Numbered from the stretch's first letter, positions 11,878 to 24,516 are shown. The stretch is DNA of 64,000 nucleotides from Anisodus tanguticus (GCA_034509755.1 CM067559.1:17838501-17902500); one strand, 5' to 3'. Notes: a model not told the origin generated them from the letters alone. Numbers and translations: made by a program.

Positions 11878-12890
11878 CCTAGCATATAACAACATATGCA
11901 GTGAAATTCCACAAAAGTGAGTTTTGGAGAAGGTAAAATGTATGTAGACCTTATTCCTACTTTGAGAAGTATAGGGGTTGTTTCTGGTAAATCCTCGGCA
12001 CAAGGATAAGCAATTCAAAACAGTACGAAGAAAAATAACGGAAGCGACTAAGACATGGCAAAAAACTACAAAGAGAATGTAGAACGGTCTGAATAAGGAG
12101 GAATAACTACCACAAATTAATACGATAATTGAAGTACAAGAAACAACAGACAATAGCAGAAATCAAACGACAAGAAACTATAAGAGTAATACTATGACTA
12201 CTATTATGCAAGGATATGCGGACAACGCTCAACTACCCAATAACTTTCTACTCTAATATGTGTTCTCCATAACCTCCTATGAAAGATCATGTCTTCGGTA
12301 AGCTGTAATTGTGTCATATCATGTTTAATCACCTCTCCACAATACTTTTTCGACCTACCTCTACCTCTCCTGGAACCGTCCATACCAATTGGGTCATCCG
12401 TGCATCTCCTCCTCACATGCCCGAATAATCTCAGTCTCACTTTTCATATCTTGTTCTCCAACAAGGCCGCTCCCACCGTGTCCATGATATCTACATTTCT
12501 AATCCTATCTCTCTTTGTATGCCCACACATCCATTGCAACATCCTCATTTCTACTACTTATGAACGTGAGAATTCTTGACTAGCCAACACAACGCCGCAT
12601 ACAACATAATTGGTCTAACCACCACTCTGTAGAACTTGTCTTTAAATTTTGTGTGGCACCTTATTATCACACAAGACTCTGAATCTGAGTCTTCATTTCA
12701 TCCCCTGCCCCAATACGATGTGTGACATCATCATTAATCTCTCTATTTTCTTGGATAATAGATCCAAGATACTTAAAGCTTTTTTTCTGTTGGATGGCCT
12801 GGGTACCAAGCTTCACTTCCACGCCAGCCTCATGGCGTTATGTCACTGAACTTTCATTCCAAGTATTTTGTCTTGGTCCTACTCTTGTTA
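11878..12890 (-). pseudogene. RTE-type LINE, 3' part (RT C-terminus and 3' UTR)
   Basis: The minus strand encodes the C-terminal part of a plant RTE-type LINE ORF in broken frames. MRLRLFGHVRRRCTDDP and GRGRSKKYCGEVIKHDMTQL (12440-12204) are very typical, and upstream frames carry an MLQWMCGHTKRDRIRN-like segment. The region 11890-12080 resembles an RTE 3' tail (CACAAAAGTGAGTTTTGGAG, then GTAGACCTTATTCC). A sister tail lies at 33640-34260 in the same orientation. The solo LTR at 10967 inserted at or next to its 3' end. 5' truncation is the usual LINE outcome. Confidence 0.75.
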
Positions 12891-12929
12891 TGTATATTTT
12901 TGTTTACTTGCCAAACACTAGAAAATAAT

Positions 12930-13285
12930 AGTCTTTTTGGCCAAACTTCTAATATCAGCTTATTTTGAAAAGTATTTTTGTTGAGAGGCAATTTGTATTG
13001 CCAATTAATTTTAAAAACACTTTAGAGCATCAATTAGTGTTTGTCTAAGCTTATAAAAAGTGTTTCTAAGTGTATTTTCTCAAAAATGCTTTTTAAAAAA
13101 GTACTTTCGCGGAAAAACTATTTTTTTAGCTTCTGAAAACCCGCTTTTGCTACTCCCCAAAAGCACTTATTTTTTTTAAAAGCTTGGCCAAACATATCAC
13201 TTTTTTTTATTTTTAGAATAGGCACTATTTGAAAAAATACAAGCACTTTTGGCCTCTAAAAAACTTGGTCAAACAAACTATATGT
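12930..13285. mobile_element. MITE-like element with imperfect terminal inverted repeats
   Basis: The left edge has TTTTTGGCCAAACTTCTAAT and the right edge, read in reverse complement, TTTGACCAAGTTTTTTAGAG. Internal AAAGCACTT and AAAGTGTTT words recur on both strands, giving a foldback-like structure. There is no coding capacity. Family assignment is uncertain and a TSD was not resolved. Confidence 0.45.
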
Positions 13286-13289
13286 AAGA

Positions 13290-14155
13290 AATATGAACTT
13301 ATTTTCTAGAAAAATATTTCCCTTTATACCAAGCACACTCTATATGTTTGAAGTTTGGTCTTGCCACAACCATAACTTCAATCAAATGTCTGAAGTTGGT
13401 ATTAGTAAGCTATTTCATGTTTTAAATTAGGCCTTGCCACAACTTCAATAAAAAAAATAGTGGAAGTTGATCTTGGCAAGCTAAGCTAAACTTAATGTCC
13501 AATATTTGGCCCAAAGGCCACACTTAAAAGCAAAAAATGGCCAAAGCTTGTGCAACTTCAGATCGTGTACATTTGGAAGTGGTTCTAAAGTGTATATATA
13601 AGAAGAAAAAAATAACTTCAACTACAACTTAAATGATAATTCCAAAATCAGATATTTATGCACTTCGCCCTTATAATGTTGTGGGTCTACATGCAATTTA
13701 TCCTAGTTCAAAGAGAACCGTAGTTTCATATTTTAGCTAAATCTGATTTATTATATCTCTAATAATATTTAAAATGAGACATAAAACCTAGTTTTCCATT
13801 CTTATTTCTAGAACCGGACCAGAGAAGACTAAAATTCTCTTTATGCAATTGACATTAGGGTCGGTGAGTTATTTCCATTACAAGGTGTCTTTCTTATAGT
13901 TCATAGAGAGGAATATATTCGCTACGCTAGGTGGCGTTTGACTTTAGTTTATGAAAGCTAGGTATTTTAGAAAAGTTTTTCCCGATTTTGGGGATTAATC
14001 ATGTATAGATTATTATAGAGGATCCACGTCGATTTTTTGATAAGTATGAATTGATCGTAGATGCTCAAAAGTAAAGTCGTATCAATGTAAAGAAACACAC
14101 CTTTTTTTTATGCATGAATGAAATGACATAAAGACTAAATAATACCCAAAAGGTT
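13290..14155. other. Intergenic DNA with diverged repeats of a GAAGTT motif
   Basis: Between 13350 and 13560 words such as CTTGCCACAAC and ACTTCAAT recur in both orientations, suggesting a decayed repeat. No gene is visible. Confidence 0.4.
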
Positions 14156-14160
14156 ACTCC

Positions 14161-15745
14161 GGTAGGTATTTTGTTGGGTTTAAACATATAAGTAAAGCAC
14201 ATCGGAAGTTTAAAATTTTATTTACTTACCCCAACAATTCCTTATGGTATGGTTATATGACAATCAAAACCTGTGAAGTAAAACTTAAACAAGAACACTT
14301 ATAGGTTGTCTAATCTGGAATCTTTTACTAAGGGCGAACACGCGTTTATCCCTTCGATTGCAAGCACCTTGCTATAGTGTATTCCTCTGTCAAGAAAGCC
14401 AGGAAATCTTGGCAGAGGTTTGAGAGAGTTTTATTCTAAACTCTAAGTTTAGAATTGTATAATAGAATATGTGTATAATATCAATGAGCTTAGTGCTGTA
14501 TATATAGTTATTTTTAGGTCAAAAACTGGATTAGGGTATGGATCTAAGCCTGACCCAAAAACCGAGATGCAGTGGGCAGCACCGACCGGGCCCATCGGTC
14601 AAGGCCGCCGCGACTCAGCCTAGTAGGCGTCGCGGCGCCTGACGTTCCTCGTTAATATATATTCAACACATTTAATTAGATCCAAAATTCAATTTTGACT
14701 TTAATTAAATAATTTCTATCAAATAGAAATTATCCCATAGTTATTATCAATTTAAATATCTCGATTCCAAATCGAATACTTAATACTTTCTCAATACACC
14801 CTTAGATCGAAGAGACAATTGACATAGTGTGACCCTATAGGCCTTCATATATTGACACTAATACAATTAAGGTCCATACGAAATTCCTAGAAAGCGTCAT
14901 ACGATGAACTCAATATGTGAAGTGCGTTTACATGAATGCCGCAAACATAACCTTTATGTGAGATGATAAATTCCCTTCATTCGCGACACACTCGATCAAG
15001 CTTAGGATTTGCCATGTGTCTATTCAAATGGCTTGATCACTTTATCTCATCTATATTAGTCGACAACTAGACCATATTCTGAATACGTCTCTTGCATTGG
15101 CCAATGACTTGGTCGACCTAATATCACTGAGAAGTTGAGTGCTCTCTCGAATATCCAATCGAGGAATAAATCCTATTCTTGGCTCAACTACCACCTTAGT
15201 TTACATCATAATGCACCCAACACAAGCCGTATCTTATCCTATAAGGAGTTTAAGCTTAGGACAAGGTCAAAGTACATTACTCTATAAACAAGGTGTGTAT
15301 TGACCTCAAGTCTGAGGACCTTTATCTCCCACATGCTGATAACACTCCAGACATATATAACAAATAGTTTATCAGTAGGGTATACCAATACTTTCCAAAA
15401 GTATCCATGTGTCAATCACTAGTAACCATTACTAATAGCAGGTGAGACATACTATATTCTCCAAGAATGTGATGCAGACCACATGTCGACTAATAGCATG
15501 TCATCGATATCCCATTCTCGATGATCATTAATCGAGGCTATTTTGAGAGTTACGTTCTATCATTAATATATCACTCTACTAATGACAACGTAAGCTCAAG
15601 GGATGCACATATATGAATAATTGCAAACAATCAAACAATAATTCAATAATTGCAAATGCCATAAATACTAATTTTATTAATAATACGAATGTGTTCAAGT
15701 ACATTTGTCCCTAATAATGATTGTCTCTAGGACATATATACTTTA
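14161..15745 (-). repeat. 3' LTR of copia element (14.2-24.5 kb)
   Basis: It is collinear with 22972-24511 over its whole length. Its plus-strand left end reads GGTAGGTATTTT where the mate has TGTAGGTATTTT, so the terminal TG has mutated. The right end is ACTTTA against ACTTTCA. It contains the GC-rich block GCGTCGCGGCGCC near 14630. The mate lacks several short stretches present here (for example near 14600-14640 and 15010-15030). Confidence 0.85.
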
Positions 15746-17340
15746 AATCTTCCACTTGGCCTAGAGCCAATCTCTAATGTATCTAATACCATATTTTTAA
15801 AATGACCATTATGTTTAACTAAGCTTAATGGTTTAGTAAATGGGTCAGCTAGATTATCATCTGTGAGAACATAGTCTAATCTTATTTCTTTAGTTTCCAC
15901 CATCTCCCTGAGTATGTGGTATTTTCTAGGTACATGGTTGTTTCTGTTTGTTGATCTTGGTTCATTAGCTTGCGCAATCGCACCAGTGTTGTCACAATAA
16001 ATCGTTATTGGACAAGTGGCACTTGGAACAACCCATAGTTCCTTTAGGAACTCAGATATCGCGACAACTTCTTTACCAGCTTCTGATCCAGCAATGTACT
16101 CGGCTTCAGTTGTCGAATCAACAGTTGTAGCTTTCTTGGAACTTTTCCAACTCACTACTCCATCATTGAAAATGAAGGTATATCCAGATAGAGACTTGAA
16201 GTCATCAAGACCTGTCTGGAAGCTAGCATCAGTGTACCCAGTAACCACTAACTTCTCTTGTCCACCATAGACTAAGAAATATTCTTTAGTTCGTCTAAGA
16301 TACTTAAGAATATTCTTGACTATTTTCCAGTGTTCTTCCCCAAGATTCTGCTGGAATTTGCAAGTCATACTAAGTGCATATGCCACATTTGGCCTCGTAC
16401 AGGCCATCACATACATGATTGATCCTATAGCTGAAGCATATGAGATTCTCTTCATGCGTTCAAGTTCTGCACTAGTAGAAGGACTATTCTTCTTTGATAA
16501 CTGGATGCCTTGACCCATAGGAAGACTTTCCTTTTTGGAGTTTTCCATAGAGAATCGTCTTAGCACTTTGTCTATGTATATGGACTGTGACTGCCCCAAC
16601 AATCTATTAGGTCTATCTCTATAGATCCTAATTCCAAGAATGTAGCAGACTTCACCTAAGTCCTTCATCATAAAGGTGATGGATAACCATTCCTTGACTG
16701 ATTGCATGAGAGTCTTATTGTCTCCCATTATTAATATGTCATCTACATATAAAACAATGAATACAATACTCCCTTCCTTGCGCTTACTATAAACGCATGG
16801 ATCTTCTTTGCTTCTAACAAAGTCAAATGATTTGACTGCTTTGTCAAAGCAAATATTCCAACTCCTTGAGGCTTGCTTAAGTCCATAAATGGACTTCTGT
16901 AACTTGCATACTACTTTGGGCTTACTCTTGGATATAAAACTCTCAGGTTGTATCATATACACCTCCTTAATTAGGTTACCATTAAGGAAAGCAGTTTTAA
17001 CATCCACTTGCCAAATGTCATAATCATAGTATGCGGCTATTGCAAGCAAAATTCGAATCGACTTAATTTTCGCAATAGGTGAAAAAGTTTCATCATAATC
17101 GACCCCAGGCCATTGATTATAACCTTTAGCCACCAATCTTGCCTTATAAGTCTATACATTGACATATGCATCAATCTTCTTCTTGAAGACCCATTTGCAT
17201 CCTATAGGTCTAACCCTTATTGGCAAATCAACCAAGTTCCAAACTTGATTGATGTACATCGAGTCCATCTCAGATTTCATGGCTTCTTGCCATCTATGCG
17301 AATCAATGCCTAGCATAGCTTCGCTGTAGGTTGTAGGTTC
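15746..17340 (-). pseudogene. Copia reverse transcriptase-RNase H
   Basis: The long minus frame (17136-15727, 469 residues) shows copia RT motifs: LVAKGYNQWPGVDYDETFSP, the DVKTAFLNGNL box, KSIYGLKQASRSW and the catalytic YVDD in LYVDDILIMGD. RNase H follows with GYTDASFQTG, VDSTTEAEY and YCDNTGAIAQA. Upstream sequence to about 17340 keeps similarity (KWVFKKKIDAY) but is cut by a stop near 17140-17150. The frame ends 19 bp inside the LTR. RT and RNase H active-site residues look intact in this piece, although the whole polyprotein is broken. Confidence 0.9.
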
Positions 17341-17661
17341 ATCGTCATCATGAATATCTATCTCATTGTATGTTTCAACAAGGAGATTAAGTGTTTTAGG
17401 CGGACGATGAGTCCTAGTGGACCTACATAATTGATTATTCTATGTTTCAGTGTTTGCTGCATTCTGATTGTGAGAAGGTCTTTGTGTGCTGGACAATCCA
17501 CCGCCTTGAGAGCTTTCAAGAATGTCATTTTCATGTATTTCCTAAATGGAATGATGTACAACCATTGTATCACCTTCCATTGGTTGTGTATGAGAGCCTT
17601 GCATTTCTGTGTTATCTCTCACAACACTCCCACTGGATGAAGGGCATACTCTAAGTACCCA

Positions 17662-18066
17662 CTATTCACCAAATACTCCCACTGAATCCTTGTCTAGGTC
17701 ATTCAACAAGGGTTCAACTTCGGTGTTATCTTGTGGTTCTTGATTTTCTTCAAATTCTATCTTATTGCAGCTCTGTTCCTTGTAGACATAGTCTTCTTCA
17801 AGGAAAGTTGTATTTCTGGAAATAATGACCTTATGTTCTCCTGGAAGATAGAAATAGTATCCCTTAGTTTTCTTTGGATACCCCATAAAATAACATTTCT
17901 CACTTTTAGATTTCAACTTGTCAGTAAGCATCTTCTTTACATATGCAGGGCACCCCCAGGGTCACATGCGTTTAAGTGCTGGCTTCTTGCCATTCCATAT
18001 CTCATATGGAGTTTTCTCTACTGACTTTGAAGGAACCCTGTTCAGAATATAAATTGAGCTTTGCAA
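17662..18066 (-). pseudogene. Copia integrase C-terminal part
   Basis: The minus-strand frame with KSEKCYFMGYPKKTKGYYFY and PGEHKVIISRNTTFLEED is the conserved GYP...GY...F segment after the copia integrase core. It is separated from the integrase core at 20034-20661 by the nested gypsy solo LTR. Downstream frames 17660-17340 are the variable linker to RT, broken by stops. Confidence 0.8.
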
Positions 18067-18071
18067 TACAT

Positions 18072-19318
18072 TGTAACATCCCATACTTTCGAGTTACGGT
18101 TTAAGTCGCTAATCGTATATAAAATCGCTAGGCATGTGTAAATAGACCCAAGCGTTGGGAAAATTTATGTTTCATTTACGTATGCTAATACAGAGGTTAG
18201 TATATAAAAGTATTAAACCCCGAAATAATTTTGGACGTAACAAGTGTGACCGAAATAAATTTGGTACGTGCACAAAAAAGTTGTGGACTAGTATCATATT
18301 GCAAATTATGACATTGAGTATATGGAGGTTTTATAAGTTGTTAAGATTTAAGTGAATTGGGATCACAGAATTAATTATGTGTGTGATTGATTAATTATGG
18401 GATCGATTAATAATTGTGAAGGGACAAGAGTTAGTGGGGTTTTGTACGTGTAATATTTTAACTAGTTACCTAAGTGACTAAGCATAAGGGATTAGGGGGC
18501 ATCTTGTGAAGTTGTCCAACAAGCAATTCGATTAGGGATGAGGTTATATTACAATTGTTAGGGTGAGAACTCTTGAAGACCAAAGAGTCAATCCAAGTTG
18601 GCCATTTGGTCTAGTGAAATTCCATTTCAAAAAAATATAATATCCATTCTTACTTCATTCCAGTGACATTTACAGTTACGAGCAAATTGAAGTTAAGAAG
18701 CCTTTTCGTAAACCAAAGGAGACATTCCCACTAGCAATTCTTAATTGCTCTAGTAGAAAATAGTTGTCGAGTTATTAAGCTTGGAATCAAGGTATGTTAA
18801 GGCGAATTATTTCTTTCTTTTAGCATGTACCACGTAACAAAATAAAACCGTGATATTGCTCCATAATTTATTCTACTCCTAGTAGTTAAGAATGTTCATG
18901 TTATTGATTCCTATGCTAAAAGCATGTCTAAATATGTTTCTAAGTCCTTATTGAGGCATATAGAAAATGTGTTGATATTCACAGTGTTAGCCAAATGTGC
19001 AAGGATATTATGTCACTCGGGGTATTTTATTGTCATTCATGCATTTTCACTTGCATTGCATTCGTATATTACCCTGGACCCACTGGTGCTATGCACACTA
19101 CTATATGGTAAATATTATATATATAGGGGATATGGGGAAAGGGAAAGACGTTATATACGCACACCACCTGCAGCTGGTACAGACTATCACAAAAGAGCCC
19201 GAATAGGCCAATATGATGATGTGATGATGTGATGTGATGCTTGTATGGCTTATTGGGACGGGTTGCACGATCCACAACACTAACATATATTGGGACGGGT
19301 TGCACGATTCGCAACATT

Positions 19319-19360
<42 letters not shown>

Positions 19361-20028
19361 GTACTTGCATCATGCATATATTAGTTAACCATTACATGGT
19401 ATGATGCCCATAGAGGCTATCATGATAAGAAAGTTGCCCGATGAGGCCAATGAATATGGACATTGCACTGTGCATAACATGTAGGCAAGTGTATTAGGGC
19501 CCTAAGAGGCAATTACTGTTGGTCAGTTGTTTATGTTTCAGTTATTGGTGTATTCTTGTTATGCTGTTATTTATGACTGACATACTCAGTACATCAGTCG
19601 TACTGACGTCTCTTTTGTCGGGGGACATTGCGTTTCATGCCCGCAGGTTCTCATAGGTAAGGCGACGGCCCAAGTGAATAGGTTGCAGATTTCAGCGGAT
19701 TTTTTGAAGCACTCCTCTCTTTCCGGGGTGTCGGTCTGATTTTGGTATGATATAATTTTGCGTGTCTATATGGGTATAGCGGGGCCTTGTCCCGACTTTT
19801 GATGTTGATACTCTTAGAGGCTTGTAGATATGTGTCATGTATGTAGTAGTCTTGTATGGCCTTGTCGGCCTTGGTACATGTATATATATAAGTTGGTTAC
19901 CTGGTTGTTCATAATTTTTTTCAGCTTAGTTCATAATTAATTATGATTAGATGTTCATGGTAAGAATGGCGGTACCCGAAGGGTGGGATCCGGGTGCCCG
20001 TTGTGGCCCTCCGGTTTGGGTCGTGACA
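18072..20028 (+). mobile_element. Ty3/gypsy solo LTR nested in copia element
   Basis: A 1957-bp segment starts TGTAACATCCCATAC and ends TTTGGGTCGTGACA, flanked by the 5-bp TSD TACAT (18067-18071 and 20029-20033). The orientation follows from the known gypsy arrangement, in which GGGTCGTGACA precedes the PBS. It splits the copia integrase, so it is younger than the host element. It includes a (TA)n tract at about 19320-19359 and a short tandem of TATTGGGACGGGTTGCACGA units near 19250-19320. No gag-pol remains. Confidence 0.9.
19320..19359. repeat. (TA)n microsatellite
   Basis: About 20 uninterrupted TA units inside the gypsy solo LTR. Frames reading through it (IYIYIY) are artefacts. Confidence 0.9.
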
Positions 20029-20033
20029 TACAT

Positions 20034-20661
20034 AGCCCCAAAGGTATGTTGGTAGAGCTGAGAAACTCATCATGGATCTAACCATATCTAATAGGGTTCG
20101 ATTTCTCCTTTCAGCAATACCATTCATTTGTGGCGTTCCAGGAGGTGTCCATTGTGATTGGACTCCATGAAACTTCAAGTAATCCAGAAATTCTTTACTT
20201 AAGTATTCACCTTCTCGATCTAATCGAAGGGTCTTGATACTTGTTTCAAATTTCTTCTCTACTTCTAACTTGTACTCATTGAATTTCACAAAGTCTTCAG
20301 ACTTGTGTTTCATAAGATACACATGCCCAAACCTTGTGAAATCGTCTGTAAAAGTGATGAAGTAAGGGAAGCCTCCCTTAGCTTGAGTTGAAAATGGCTC
20401 ACATACATCAGTATGGACCAACTCAAGTACCTCTTTGGCTTGCACACCCTTCCCAGAAAGTGGCTTGTTGGTCATATTTCCTCTCAAGCAAGATTCACAG
20501 TTACCATAGGACTCCAAGTCAAATGGTTTCAGGTAGTCTAACTTCCTTAATCTTGCTATCCTTGATTCATTGATGTGACCAAGTCTACAGTACCATAAAT
20601 AGGTGGGGTTTCTTGGATTACTTATCTTAGCTCGTTTATTTTGCACATTGAAAAATTTCAC
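20034..20661 (-). pseudogene. Copia integrase, zinc finger and catalytic core
   Basis: The minus-strand frame contains the HHCC zinc finger (WYCRLGHINESRIARL, then CESCLRG) and the D,D,E core: VHTDVCEPFSTQA, FTDDFTRFGHVYLMK, LRLDREGEYLSKEF and GIAERRNRTLLDM. These strand-transfer motifs are typical of Ty1/copia. The frame then runs into the nested gypsy LTR at 20033. The remaining C-terminal integrase resumes at 18066 on the other side of that LTR. Confidence 0.9.
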
Positions 20662-20986
20662 GACTACAGTTTAGAACATACAAACCATCCACAAGCGGAG
20701 TATTTCCACAAACAAAACCATCAAAAGACAATACATAACTGCCATCGACAATAAATGAGGAAAACCCCTCAATGTCTAACACTGGGATATAAATAATATT
20801 CTTCATCAATGAGGGAACAAAATAACAATTATTTAGTTGTAAATAAAATCCTGAAGGTAAATCTAGTCTATAAGTCCCCACGCGTTCAACATCCACTCGT
20901 GCTCCATTTCCAACGCGCAGGTCTACCTCCCATGGTCCAACCTTTCTGCTATCAATCTGACCCTTGTCCAGTAGAGCTAGAAGCAC
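20636..20986 (-). pseudogene. Copia protease remnant
   Basis: The minus frame contains DLRVGNGARVDVERVGTYRL followed by CYFVPSLMKNIIYIPVLDIE. This matches the segment after the aspartic-protease active site and before the integrase in copia elements. The expected D-S/T-G-A catalytic triad and the upstream gag CCHC knuckle are not visible between this and the gag frame. An internal deletion at about 20940-21000 is therefore likely. Confidence 0.7.
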
Positions 20987-21389
20987 CTAGTTCTTTGCCT
21001 CCTCCTGGAGCTGTACAATCCTTCTTCCAGTGCCCCTTCATCCATTGTCTGAGACTGTGAGTCATAGAGACTCTTCAAGTGTTCTAGCATTTTGTTGGCG
21101 CCCATGTTTTCATGTTGCCTCTGTAACTCCATAATCATGGAGGACAACATTACACACTGTACCGAGGTAGCATCATCTAGATGTTTCTGATAAGCCACCT
21201 TGTTAAACATGGCATAAACATAGCATACTCAGAAGAGTTTTCAGCAGGGACTATGGGGAACACTGTGTCTAACACATACTCAATTCTTTCTTGTCTTAAC
21301 ACCAATCGCAGATTTCTCAACCAGTCAGGGTAATCAGCTCCAATCAACTTGTTTGTCCTGACTAACATTTTCAGTGATAAATTCGTCAT
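20977..21389 (-). pseudogene. Copia gag
   Basis: Two minus frames (21389-21177 and 21210-20977) together give a copia gag. The start includes DYPDWLRNLRLVLRQERIEY, followed after a frameshift at about 21180-21210 by MFNKVAYQKHLDDATSVQCV and ELQRQHENMGANKMLEHLKS. It encodes the capsid-like protein. The CCHC knuckle is not found. The start at 21389 lies about 1.58 kb downstream of the PBS, leaving a long leader. Confidence 0.75.
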
Positions 21390-22956
21390 TTTATATAGAC
21401 TGAAGAAATAGATAGACTTGAAATTAAACTCTAATTTTAATTTCTATTGAACACGTTCGTTGACTAATTAACATGGTTTTTAGTTTAATTAGCTCCCATT
21501 ATTTTAACATACTCTTCGACCCCATGGAAGAACACAGACTCATATCAAATACGTTCATAATGGGCCAAGATCTAGGTTCATGTTATCTCCGCGTTTGTTG
21601 TGGCTGATAACTTCAACAACACAACCTGGTAGGTCTCCAAACCAATTACAAACAATTTGTAACTCTTGTTTGACCGAATGTTCTAAAAAATTGATCTGCG
21701 TCCTCAGGTTGTCCGACGCTGTGGCTCCAAGACAGCCTAGAAAGTCAACCCCGTTATGTGACTGCAATTATGTATCTAATTGAGTTTTGCCTTCTAGAGC
21801 AAACACTGTAGTGTAAATACTCATGACGGTTTATCACCCACTTCTACATTTAACATGCATCTGTAAAAGAGTCTGAGTCCTCGTAGACTTAGAGCAAATG
21901 TTGTGGCATAAATACTCATCTCGCCAAAAAGGATTTTGCACTACAATCAATTATAACAGACGACGCGTTCATTTTAAATGAGACTTGTATTAAATTTTGG
22001 GGTTTTAACCAAGATCAATTCTAGCATGCTATATCAAATAAAGCATCTTAACTATCATGTAAAATCATTTAAGCTCATATTGGGTACCGCCTTCCCAAGC
22101 ATGATATTAAGCGATTTAAACACAGAGTGGGCGCCATCTACCCAAACAATTATTTGCAGATGTTATTCTGGTAATTTAAATGACAAACTTATTGACATTT
22201 AGCACATAAACAATATACTTATCAAATAATATATTGTATAATAATAATCGTGGGTTAAACAAAAAAAAATTTGGACAGGTGGCGCCGCGGCTCTAATCAT
22301 TAGGACCGCAGCGCCAGTGAGGCAGAAGCCTTTCGGCTTTTGCAATGCATTAGCGCCGCGACGCTAATCATTAAGGTCGCGACGCTTGTAAGGCAGAAGC
22401 CTTTCGGCTTTTGTAGTGCATTAGGACCGCGGCGCCTACCGTCAAGTAAGTTCAGAATTTTAAAACGAAGCTTTTAATAGCGGATCTCGGACAGGAGCTG
22501 CGACTCCTGCCTGTCACCGTGACTGGAGCCGCGGCGCCGCCTTGAAACCCTAGCAAGCGTCGCGGCGCCGACGTCCTGACAGAACGTATATGTGTTGATT
22601 TTCTAAAATCGTTCGAACCTTAAATCCAATTTAGGGATCAGATCACAGATCCTTTATCATCACCCATTATTATCAATAACGCACATATCGACCATCATCA
22701 ATTCCTATCCGTTCTTCACCGTGCACCATGTTCGCAATGAACCAGTTATCTGCACTTTGGCTTAGTCCGAGTTAGAACGGAATGACTTCCTCGATTTCAC
22801 ATAGTTGATAATTTAGAGTGACATCAAAAGGTTAAATGTTCAGTCAAGATATGTAGGATTTCAAGAAGCCTTGTTTTAATTCAGCTTGAATACCAATTTT
22901 ATGTTTAACCCATATTATTATTGCATTCAGTTGTTATATAACCATTGAACCAGCCT
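21390..22956 (-). other. Long untranslated leader of copia element
   Basis: This is the stretch between PBS and gag on the minus strand. It holds no recognisable protein. At 22270-22450 there is an approximately 70-bp imperfect tandem repeat: the word GGCAGAAGCCTTTCGGCTTT occurs twice, 70 bp apart, each copy between GCGCCGCG-type blocks. The AGCCTTTCGGCT core is a short hairpin. A further GC-rich block lies at 22500-22570. Confidence 0.6.
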
Positions 22957-22970
22957 GGGCTCTGATACCA
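22957..22970 (-). promoter_or_regulatory. Primer-binding site (tRNA-Met type)
   Basis: The minus strand reads TGGTATCAGAGCCC one base after the LTR end ...ACCTACA. TGGTATCAGAGC is the standard initiator-Met PBS of copia elements. It fixes the element orientation. Confidence 0.85.
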
Positions 22971-22971
22971 C

Positions 22972-24511
22972 TGTAGGTATTTTTTTGGGTTCAAACATAT
23001 AAGTAAAGCACAACGGATGTTTAAAATTTTGTTTACTTACCCCAACAATTCCTTCTGGTATGGTTATATGACAATCAAAACCAGTGAAGTAAAACTTAAA
23101 TAAGAACACTTACAAGTTGTCTAATCTGGGATCTAACACACGTTTGTCCCTTCGATTGCATCTATCTGGCTGCAGTGTATTCCTCTGACAAGAAAGCCAA
23201 GAAATCTTGGCAGAGGTTTGAGAGAATTTTATTCTAAACTCTAAGTCTAGAATTGTATAATAGAATATGTGTATAATATCACTGAGGTTAGTGTTGTATA
23301 TATAGTTATTTTTAGGTCAAAAACCGGATTAGGGTTGGGCTCTAAGCTTGGCCTAAAAACCGAGGTGTAGTGGGCCAGTCTGACTGGGCCCACTATCGGG
23401 TCAGTGCCGCGGTGCTTGACGTTTCTCGTTAATATACATTCAACACATTTAATTAGATCCAAAATTCAATTTTGACTTTAATTATAATTTCTATCAAATA
23501 GAAATTATCACATAGTTATTATCAATTTAAATATCTTGATTCCAAATCGAATACTTAATACTTTCTCAATACACCCTTAGATCAAAGAGACAATCGACAT
23601 AGTGTGACCCTATAGGCCTTCATATATTGACACTAATCCAATTAAGGTCCATACAGAACTCCTAGACTGCGATGTACGACGAACTCAATATGTGAAGTAC
23701 GTTTACATGAATCCAGCAAACATAACCTTTATGTGAGATGATAAATTCCTTTCATTCGCGACACACTCGATCAAGCTTAGGATTTTATCCAAATGGCTTG
23801 ATCACTTTATCTCATCTATATTAGTCGACAACTAGACCATATTCTGAATATGTCTCTTGCATTGGCCAATGACTTGGTCAACCTAATATCACTGAGAAGT
23901 TGAGTGCTCTCTCGAATATCCAATCGAGGAATGAATCCTATTCTTGGCTCAACTACCACCTTAGTTTACATCATAATGCACCCAACACAAGCCGTATCTT
24001 ATCCTATAAGGAGTTTAAGCTTAGGACAGGGTCAAAGTACATTACTCTGTAAACAAGGTGTGTATTGACCTCAAGTCTGAGGACCTTTATCTCCCACACG
24101 CTGATAACACTCCAGACATGTATAACAAATAGTTTTTCAGCAGGGTATACCAATACTTTCCAAAAGTATCCATGTGTCCATCACTAGTAACCATTACTAA
24201 TAGCAGGTGAGACATACTACATTCTCCAAGAATGTGATGTAGACCACATGTCGACTTATAGCATATCATCGATATCCCATTCTCGATAATCATTAGTTGA
24301 AGCTATTTTGAGAGTTACGTTCTATCATTAATACATCACTCTACTAATGACAACGTAAGCTCAAGGGATGTACATATATGAATAATTGCAAACAATCAAA
24401 CAATAATTCAACAATTGCAAATGCCATAAATAATTATCTTATTAATAATACGAATGTGTTAAAGTACATTTGTCCCTAATAATGATTGTCTCTAGGACAT
24501 ACATACTTTCA
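22972..24511 (-). repeat. 5' LTR of copia element (14.2-24.5 kb)
   Basis: It begins on the plus strand with TGTAGGTATT and ends CATACTTTCA, followed by TSD ACTCC. It is collinear with 14161-15745, with scattered substitutions and small indels visible by eye, so the insertion is not recent. Confidence 0.9.
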
Positions 24512-24516
24512 ACTCC

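Larger units (their letters stand above)
14156..24516 (-). mobile_element. Ty1/copia LTR retrotransposon, decayed, with nested gypsy solo LTR
   Basis: This element of about 10.35 kb (14161-24511) is bounded by the 5-bp repeat ACTCC at 14156-14160 and 24512-24516. LTRs lie at 14161-15745 and 22972-24511, and a tRNA-Met-type PBS adjoins the right LTR, so transcription is on the minus strand. Gag, a protease remnant, integrase, RT and RNase H occur in copia order from right to left. A gypsy solo LTR (18072-20028) interrupts the integrase. Frames are disrupted by stops, shifts and an apparent deletion of the gag zinc knuckle and protease active site. The element is not autonomous. Confidence 0.9.

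Noticed and set aside
12289..12928. Plus-strand frames over the LINE
   Set aside because: Antisense of the RTE-type RT C-terminus, which reads clearly on the minus strand.
19069..19377. Minus frames with IYIYIY runs
   Set aside because: Translation of a (TA)n microsatellite inside a solo LTR.
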